From contig DIHL01000089.1 of NCBI GenBank assembly GCA_002420145.1, positions 1 through 56,069 on the forward strand: 56,069 nt of DNA, in the 5' to 3' direction. The position numbers and the translations under genes were made by a program. The notes under the pieces were generated by a model. The model saw only the letters and a list, made by a program, of their open reading frames with translations, made no database searches and was not told the DNA's origin. This DNA comes from Bacteroidetes bacterium UBA5697. Lineage in GTDB: Bacteria; Bacteroidota; Bacteroidia; B-17B0; Aurantibacillaceae. Numbering within the stretch: the stretch's first letter is position 1; each line of letters begins with the position of its first letter. Positions 50,055-56,069 of this stretch are shown one piece after another.

Positions 50055-53000
50055 TTAATATTGTAATACCACATAGCCATTAATCGGTTTGTCTTCTCCA
50101 TCTTCAAATTCTACAATATAGTAGTATGTTCCTTGTGGTAATTTGTTATTTCCAATAATTAACCCGTTTACGTTAGGTGTACCATTCCATGTGTTGTCGT
50201 AAGCATTGTTTTCATATACTTTATTACCCCAACGATTAAATACAGTTAAGGTTACAACTCTTCCACTGATACCTTTCATAACAAAGAAATCATTTTTGCC
50301 ATCACCATCTGGAGTAAACACTTCAGGTATAAATAACTCTACATCTGGTAATTCTAATACAGTAGGATTATTCTCACCTGGCTCTGTAGCATCGCCATTT
50401 CCATTAGGGTCAGGGTCGCTACCAGTTTGCGAAGTATCTCTTACAATTCCACCATCTGCACCAAATCCAACAGCAATAGCACTATTGCTAATTGATTTTA
50501 CTTCGTTTGGAGTAACATTTAATACTAATGTAATTGTTTCAACAGCTCCAGGAGCTAATTTGCTTGCATTGGCAACTAATAATCCTATATCGCTACTGCC
50601 GTTATAGTTACTGTTTACGGTTAAACTTCCAGATGCAGTTGGTCCAGATTTGATAGTAAATAATGCTGGTGCTGGAATAGTTAAACTATCAAGTACTTGA
50701 ACAAAATTTACAGTATCACTTCCTAAATTCTTAACAGTAAAGATATAAGTCACATCTATCGTTTGATCTGTTAATACTTCTGATAAGCTTCCGCTCTTAG
50801 CAATACCAATTTTTGAATAAGGATTTAATGTCACAACAGTAGCCGTATCATTATTTGTTGGATCCCCATCATTATCTGGATCCCATGCAAATCCTGTATT
50901 AGAACTATCTGCAAGAACAATTCCGCCGTTATCTGTTCCTGATCCTATTGCTGAGTTGTAGAATGGACCGAAGAATCCGTTAGGATTAATTTGAACAGTA
51001 AACACAATAGTATCTTTTCTTCCAGCTGTTAATGTGCTTGATGCAGGAATTAACATGTCGGTCTGTGTTGTGCCATTGAATAAAGGATTAATTGTTAAGC
51101 TACTGTTTAATGATGTAATTGTAGGCGAAGAAATTATTCCATAAGATGATGGTAAAGGAAATGTATTGCTTAAATTATCTATGATACTAAAATTCGTTAA
51201 ATCTGAAGTTGATGGATTTGTAGCAACAATTGTATAAGTAACATTATATACATTATTGGTAACGAAAGAAGGTGTACTTACTGCTTTTGTCATACCCAAT
51301 ACATTAGGGGTAATGGTTGCACAGTTTGTAGGAACTAAAATAAGAGTAGTGTCTTTAAAACATCCATTTGCGCTAAACACTCTAATGGTGTATGGAGTAT
51401 TCACTACTGGATTATTTAATGTATTAGTAACAATACCTGTAGTAGGAATTGGCGTTGCGCTTGTATAAGTTGCGCTTCCTGTATATGTTGCCGCTTGTGT
51501 TAAGTCGTAGCTATCAGAAGAACCAAATCCTGTTAATGTAATTGTACCATCATTATTAGATACTGTTCCTGTACATGTAGCAGGTGTTATTGTAGCTGTA
51601 AATGTTGGAACCACCGTACTTGACCCCACAGTAACAGTTGATGTGCCTGAGCAACCAGTTACAGCGTCTGATACAGTTACGGTATAATCACCAGCTACAC
51701 TTGTTGTTGGGCTTTGAATAGCAGCAGTGAAACTTGACGGGCCAGACCAACTATAGTTAAGCGTATTTGTACTAGTTGATGTTGCTGTAATAGTTACACT
51801 TGTATTACAACCTAAACTTCCAGATGAAGTAGCTGTTAATCCAGCAACTACAGTATTACTTAATACGGTTGCAGTTGCAGTTGTTGTACAGCCAGATAAT
51901 GGATCTGTAACTGTTAATGTATAATCACCAGCAGTAACAACATCTGTCGGATTTTGTGTGGTAGATGTATATGAACTTGGACCAGACCAAGAATAATTAA
52001 CACCTGCTGTTGTAGAGTTGCCTGTTAATCCTACTGTTGCTGTATTACATGTGATATCGCCATTTGCACTAGCAGTAACACTAGCCGGACCAGGTGTTAC
52101 ATTTACATCTATTGTAGTTGTAGCAACACAGCCTCCATTATCACCTAATAATGTATATGTAGTGTTTGTTGTTGGAGTTACAACAGCTGTAGTACCAGAA
52201 ACACTCATTGGCATCCATGTATAAGTTGTAGCTCCACTTGCTGTTAAAGTAGACGAAGAACCAGAACATACAAGTGTTGGATTAGCCATAGCTGTTACTG
52301 TTGGACCAGGAGTCACTGTAATTGTAACTGTTTGAGATGAAACGCAACCAGAACCATTATCTCCATCTACTGTATAAGCAGTGGTGGTTGTTGGAGTTAC
52401 TGCGATGTTAGTTCCAGTTAAAGCACCAGGATTCCAAGTGTAAGAACTAGCTCCACTTGCTGATAAGTTTGCGGTAGAACCTTCACATAATAAAGTAGGT
52501 GTGGCCACAATTGTTATCGTTGGATTTCCAACACTAACGGTAATTGTTTGAGTTGAAGAACATCCTGCAATATCAGACCCTATTACTGTATACGTAGTAG
52601 TTACAGTAGGATTGTCAATAGCACTAGCAGTTGTAGCTACAATTGGACTCCATGTATATGAGTTTGCACCACTAGCTGTTAATGTTACTGAACCTGGAGA
52701 ACATAATATAGTTGGTGTTGCCGCAATTGAAATAGAAGGAGCTGCGTTTACATTAATCGTAATTGTTTGTGATGCTACACATCCAGAACCATTGTCACCA
52801 TCTACTGTATATGTAGTTGTTGCAGTTGGAGTAACAACTGTTGTTGTTCCTGTTAATGCACCTGGGTTCCAAGTATAAGTTGTTGCGCCGCTTGCTGTTA
52901 ATGTAGCGTTTGTGCCAGCACAAATAGTGTTAGATGATGCAGAAGCAGTAACTGTAGGAGTTGGACTTACAACTAAAGTAATAGTTTGTGTTCCAGTACA

Positions 53001-56000
53001 AGTTCCATTGTCACCATCTACTGTATAAGTTGTTGTTGCAGTTGGAGTAACAACTGTTGTTGTGCCAGTTAAAGCACCTGGATTCCAAGTATAAGTTGTA
53101 GCACCACTAGCAGTTAATGTTGCCGAAGCACCTGCGCATAAAGCAGTTGGAGTGCTTACGATACTAATAGTAGGAGTTGCAATATTAACTGTAATAGTTT
53201 GAGTAGCTGTACAACCAATAGCATCCGAACCTGTTACCGTATATGTTGTATTTACAGTTGGCGAATCAAATACGGTTGATGAAACAGCGGCTAAAGGCAT
53301 CCAAGTATATGTAGTTGCACCACTAGCTGTTAATGTAACTGTTCCTCCTGAACATAATACAGTTGTTGTTGCAGCAATAGAAATAGATGGAGCAGCAATT
53401 ACGTTAATTGTAATTGTTTGTGAAGCTATACATCCAGAACCATTATCGCCATCAACGGTATAAGTTGTAGTAGCAGTTGGAGTAACAACTGTTGTTGTTC
53501 CAGTTAATGCACCTGGGTTCCAAGTATAAGTTGTTGCACCATTTGCAGTTAATGTAGCGCTTGTACCAGCGCAAATAGTATTAGATGATGCCGTTGCATT
53601 AACTGTAGGACTTGGACTTACTACTAAAGTAATTGTTTGAGTATTCGTACAGGTTCCATTATCACCAGTAACAGTATATGTTGTATTTACTGTTGGAGAT
53701 ACAATAGCAGTTGTTCCTGTCAATGCTCCTGGATTCCAAGTATATGAAGTCGCGCCGTTGGCAGTTAATGTAGCACTTGCGCCAACACAAATAGAGTTAG
53801 AAGATGTACTCAATGTGATTGTTGGGATTGGATTTACAACTAAAGAAATAGTTTGAGTTCCGCTACAAGTTCCATTATCGCCAGCAACTGTATAAACAGT
53901 AGTAGCAGTTGGAGTAACAACTGTTGTTGTTCCAGTTAAAGTACCAGGGTTCCAAGTGTAAGTTGTAGCGCCACTAGCTGTTAATGTAGCCGAACTTCCA
54001 GCACATAATACTGTAGGAGTTGCAGAAATAGATATTGATGGACTACTATTAACATTGATAGTTACTGTTTGTGTTCCAATACAACCAGTCCCATTATCAC
54101 CGCTAACGGTATAAGTAGTTGTCGTCGTTGGGCTAACAACTGCTGTTGTTCCGTTTAAAGCGCCAGGATTCCAAGTATATGTTGTTGCTCCTCCTGCTGT
54201 TAATGTAGCACTTGCTCCTGCACAAATAGTATTTGAAGATGCAGTAGCTGTTACCGTTGGATTAGTACCAACAATTAAGTTTAATGTCACTGTGTTACTA
54301 CAAGCGCCAGTAACACCAGTCACAGTGTAAGTTGTTGTAACAGTTGGTGTCACAACAACGCTTGAGCCAATAACAGCACCAGGATTCCAAATATAACTAT
54401 TTGCTCCAGTTGCGGTTAAAGTTGCAGATCCTCCACTGCATAAAATTGTTGGAGTACTAGTTGCTACAACTGTAGGAGTTGCATTTACATTTACTTGAAT
54501 AGTCGCTGTTCCTGTACATTGACCACCATTACTTCCCGTTAAAGTATAAGTTGTAGTAACTGTAGGGGAAACAATTACTAAAGATCCATTTAAGTTTCCT
54601 GGCATCCAAGTATATGTTGTAGCCCCAGAACCCGATAGCACAACTGAATTTCCACTACATATTAACGTGCTAGTACTAGTTGCTGTTACAGTCACAGATG
54701 GAGAAACATCAACGTTTACTGTGTTTGAAGATGAACAACCTACAGCATCAGAACCTGTTACAGTATAATTTGTTGTTGTTGTAGGAGTAACTACAACATT
54801 TGTTCCAGTTAAGTTTCCTGGATTCCATGTATATGACGCTGCTCCTGTTCCTGTTAATGTTGAGCTTGATCCTGCACAAATACTTGTAGGAGAAGATGTA
54901 GCAGTAACTGTTGGATTAGTACTTACTTTTAAATTTACAGTGGCAGTTCCTGTACAGCCTAAAGTGCTTGTTCCTGTGACAGAATATGTAGAAGTTACAG
55001 TTGGAGTCACAACTATTGTAGAACCTGTTAAGGCTCCTGGGCTCCATGTATATGTAGAGCCTCCAGTAGCTGTTAAAGTAGCAGAAGTTCCATTACATAT
55101 AAGTGTAGGATTAGTTGTTGCTGTAATTGTAGGATTAGGACTTACAGTTAAAGTAACTGTTTGTGAGCTTGTACATCCAAGAGTCGTAGTTCCTATAACA
55201 GAATATGTTGTAGTAGTTGTAGGAGTAACGACAACGCTAGTTCCTGTTAAAGCACCAGGATTCCAAGTATAAGATGATGCGCCACTAGCTGTTAATGTAG
55301 AGCTACTTCCTGAACAAATAATTGTCGGTGAGGCTGAAGCTATAACGGTTGGCGAAGCTGTAACATTTATTGTAATTGTATTTGTAGAAGAACAACCTGC
55401 CGCATTAGATCCTGTTACTGTATAAGTTGTGTTTGCAGTTGGTGTCACTACTGCTGAAGTCCCAGTTAAAGCACCAGGGTTCCAAGTATAAGTTGTAGCA
55501 CCAGCGCCTGTTAATGTTGCTGAAGAGCCAGCGCAAATATTTGTAGATGATGCACTAGCAGTTACAGTTGTATTTGGGCTTACCGTTAAGGATAAAGTTC
55601 TAGTATTAGAACAACCAGCGGCATCCATACCAATAACAGTATAAGTTGTTGTAACAGTAGGCGTCACAGCCACAGAACTTCCAGTTAAAGCACCAGGGTT
55701 CCAAGTATAAGAAGTAGCACCAATGGCAGTTAAAGTAGAAGTTCCTCCATTACAAATAATGGTAGGACTAGCCGAAGCAGTCACCGTAGGCGAAGGATTA
55801 ACAGTTAAAGAAACTGTGTTAGAATTAGAACAAGTACCAGTTCTACCAGTAACAGTATAAACAGTAGTACTAGTAGGAGACACCACAGCAGTAGTTCCAG
55901 TTAAAGAACCAGGCATCCAAGTATAAGTAGTAGCACCTGAACCAGTTAAAGTAGCTGAAGATCCAGCACAAATAGTAGTAGGAGAAACAACTGCCGTTAC

Positions 56001-56069
56001 AGTAGGATTAGGAGCAACGGTTAAGTTTAAAGTTCTGGTAGCAGTACAACCAAGAGTAGTGGTGCCAGT
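50055..56069 (-). CDS. Giant tandem-repeat surface protein with T9SS type B sorting domain (partial)
   Basis: Open through the end of the window: 2004 residues are visible and the N-terminus is missing; the ATG at 55916 is internal to a repeat. From the N-terminal side: 18 full copies and one partial copy of a 72-73 residue Ig/PKD-like repeat (consensus ICxGxSATLTAxGATTYTWNPGALTG...YTVxGDNGxGC), two 79-residue relatives, a further Ig-like region, two DUF11-like domains ('VTYTIVATNP', 'ITYIFTVKNL'-like), and the gliding-motility-associated type B C-terminal domain ('IPEVFTPDGDGKNDFFVMKG', 'LTVFNRWGNKVYEN', 'GTYYYIVEFEDGE'). Two Cys per repeat probably form disulfides. Likely an adhesin or gliding-type filament exported by the type IX system. 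Confidence 0.93.
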   Translation of the reverse strand, partial: TGTTTLGCTATRTLNLTVAPNPTVTAVVSPTTICAGSSATLTGSGATTYTWMPGSLTGTTAVVSPTSTTVYTVTGRTGTCSNSNTVSLTVNPSPTVTASASPTIICNGGTSTLTAIGATSYTWNPGALTGSSVAVTPTVTTTYTVIGMDAAGCSNTRTLSLTVSPNTTVTASASSTNICAGSSATLTGAGATTYTWNPGALTGTSAVVTPTANTTYTVTGSNAAGCSSTNTITINVTASPTVIASASPTIICSGSSSTLTASGASSYTWNPGALTGTSVVVTPTTTTTYSVIGTTTLGCTSSQTVTLTVSPNPTITATTNPTLICNGTSATLTATGGSTYTWSPGALTGSTIVVTPTVTSTYSVTGTSTLGCTGTATVNLKVSTNPTVTATSSPTSICAGSSSTLTGTGAASYTWNPGNLTGTNVVVTPTTTTNYTVTGSDAVGCSSSNTVNVDVSPSVTVTATSTSTLICSGNSVVLSGSGATTYTWMPGNLNGSLVIVSPTVTTTYTLTGSNGGQCTGTATIQVNVNATPTVVATSTPTILCSGGSATLTATGANSYIWNPGAVIGSSVVVTPTVTTTYTVTGVTGACSNTVTLNLIVGTNPTVTATASSNTICAGASATLTAGGATTYTWNPGALNGTTAVVSPTTTTTYTVSGDNGTGCIGTQTVTINVNSSPSISISATPTVLCAGSSATLTASGATTYTWNPGTLTGTTTVVTPTATTVYTVAGDNGTCSGTQTISLVVNPIPTITLSTSSNSICVGASATLTANGATSYTWNPGALTGTTAIVSPTVNTTYTVTGDNGTCTNTQTITLVVSPSPTVNATASSNTICAGTSATLTANGATTYTWNPGALTGTTTVVTPTATTTYTVDGDNGSGCIASQTITINVIAAPSISIAATTTVLCSGGTVTLTASGATTYTWMPLAAVSSTVFDSPTVNTTYTVTGSDAIGCTATQTITVNIATPTISIVSTPTALCAGASATLTASGATTYTWNPGALTGTTTVVTPTATTTYTVDGDNGTCTGTQTITLVVSPTPTVTASASSNTICAGTNATLTASGATTYTWNPGALTGTTTVVTPTATTTYTVDGDNGSGCVASQTITINVNAAPSISIAATPTILCSPGSVTLTASGANSYTWSPIVATTASAIDNPTVTTTYTVIGSDIAGCSSTQTITVSVGNPTITIVATPTLLCEGSTANLSASGASSYTWNPGALTGTNIAVTPTTTTAYTVDGDNGSGCVSSQTVTITVTPGPTVTAMANPTLVCSGSSSTLTASGATTYTWMPMSVSGTTAVVTPTTNTTYTLLGDNGGCVATTTIDVNVTPGPASVTASANGDITCNTATVGLTGNSTTAGVNYSWSGPSSYTSTTQNPTDVVTAGDYTLTVTDPLSGCTTTATATVLSNTVVAGLTATSSGSLGCNTSVTITATSTSTNTLNYSWSGPSSFTAAIQSPTTSVAGDYTVTVSDAVTGCSGTSTVTVGSSTVVPTFTATITPATCTGTVSNNDGTITLTGFGSSDSYDLTQAATYTGSATYTSATPIPTTGIVTNTLNNPVVNTPYTIRVFSANGCFKDTTLILVPTNCATITPNVLGMTKAVSTPSFVTNNVYNVTYTIVATNPSTSDLTNFSIIDNLSNTFPLPSSYGIISSPTITSLNSSLTINPLFNGTTQTDMLIPASSTLTAGRKDTIVFTVQINPNGFFGPFYNSAIGSGTDNGGIVLADSSNTGFAWDPDNDGDPTNNDTATVVTLNPYSKIGIAKSGSLSEVLTDQTIDVTYIFTVKNLGSDTVNFVQVLDSLTIPAPALFTIKSGPTASGSLTVNSNYNGSSDIGLLVANASKLAPGAVETITLVLNVTPNEVKSISNSAIAVGFGADGGIVRDTSQTGSDPDPNGNGDATEPGENNPTVLELPDVELFIPEVFTPDGDGKNDFFVMKGISGRVVTLTVFNRWGNKVYENNAYDNTWNGTPNVNGLIIGNNKLPQGTYYYIVEFEDGEDKPINGYVVLQY
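52086..56069 (-). repeat. Tandem array of 216-219-base coding repeats
   Basis: At least 18 complete units, each 72 or 73 codons, running off the window end. Units 11-13 (about 52956-53606) and 14-16 (about 52302-52955), numbered from the ATG at 55916, match each other in order as a three-unit block. Confidence 0.85.

Noticed and set aside
50206..55272. Plus-strand open frames within the giant protein gene
   Set aside because: They are antisense shadows of the Thr/Val-rich repeats and have no family features.
52086..56069. Regular direct repeats as a CRISPR array
   Set aside because: Units are 216-219 bases, fully coding and continuous, without repeat-spacer alternation or cas genes.

Overview
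The window is AT-rich, densely coded DNA from a Bacteroidota chromosome, probably a Flavobacteriales- or Sphingobacteriales-like lineage. This rests on type IX secretion signals (a type A sorting domain on the first protein, a type B domain on the last), a PorP/SprF-type protein beside an OmpA/PD40 protein, a fused MurF-alanine racemase, a fused alpha/beta E1 dehydrogenase, DUF2147 proteins, and promoters of the Bacteroidota TTTG-N19-TAnnTTTG type. The species cannot be named from the sequence. No tRNA, rRNA, CRISPR array, prophage or intact insertion sequence was seen. Most genes are core housekeeping genes.

Layout. 1-8.9 kb: end of a secreted CHRD-type protein, a small haem-like lipoprotein, metG, an HNH-derived DNA-binding-like protein coupled to an LD-carboxypeptidase and a hydrolase, tyrS and two unknown proteins. 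9-17 kb: a methionine gamma-lyase-like enzyme, a fused 2-oxoacid dehydrogenase E1, a divergent DUF2147 pair, an outer-membrane barrel and a CocE-type hydrolase. 17-28 kb: a YvlD-like membrane protein, a TPR-SpoIIE phosphatase, a histidine kinase/response regulator pair, murF-alr, a cytochrome/copper-monooxygenase-like lipoprotein, rsmI and a FUSC transporter-like protein. 28-38 kb: a repeat-rich gap, groES-groEL, plsX-fabH, sufE, an EamA transporter, rplU-rpmA and serS. 38-47 kb: an orphan histidine kinase, a four-gene cluster of poorly known membrane or lipid proteins, etfB-etfA-bifunctional nuclease, an XRE-Fic protein with an overlapping promoter/operator, and a pyruvate dehydrogenase E1 beta subunit. 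47-56 kb: OmpA/PD40, PorP/SprF and a giant tandem-repeat surface protein that runs off the window.

The last three genes form a recognisable type IX secretion module: a type B cargo, its probable dedicated PorP/SprF-like outer-membrane partner and an OmpA-like peptidoglycan anchor. Other linked functions are cell-wall synthesis (murF-alr, ldcA-like), phospholipid/fatty-acid initiation (plsX-fabH, stop and start overlapping by one base), electron transfer (etfBA) and translation (three aminoacyl-tRNA ligases, L21/L27, rsmI).

The least explained material is non-coding: several families of short palindromic repeats sit between genes, sometimes nested in one another, and some have entered coding frames (the HNH-like gene, the N-terminus of the cytochrome lipoprotein). 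No single gene cluster stands out as a clearly new defence or biosynthetic system. The best candidates for new biology are the HNH-derived protein with a histone-H1-like tail, the palindrome-controlled XRE-Fic gene, the repeat families, and the giant repeat protein with a higher-order three-repeat duplication.
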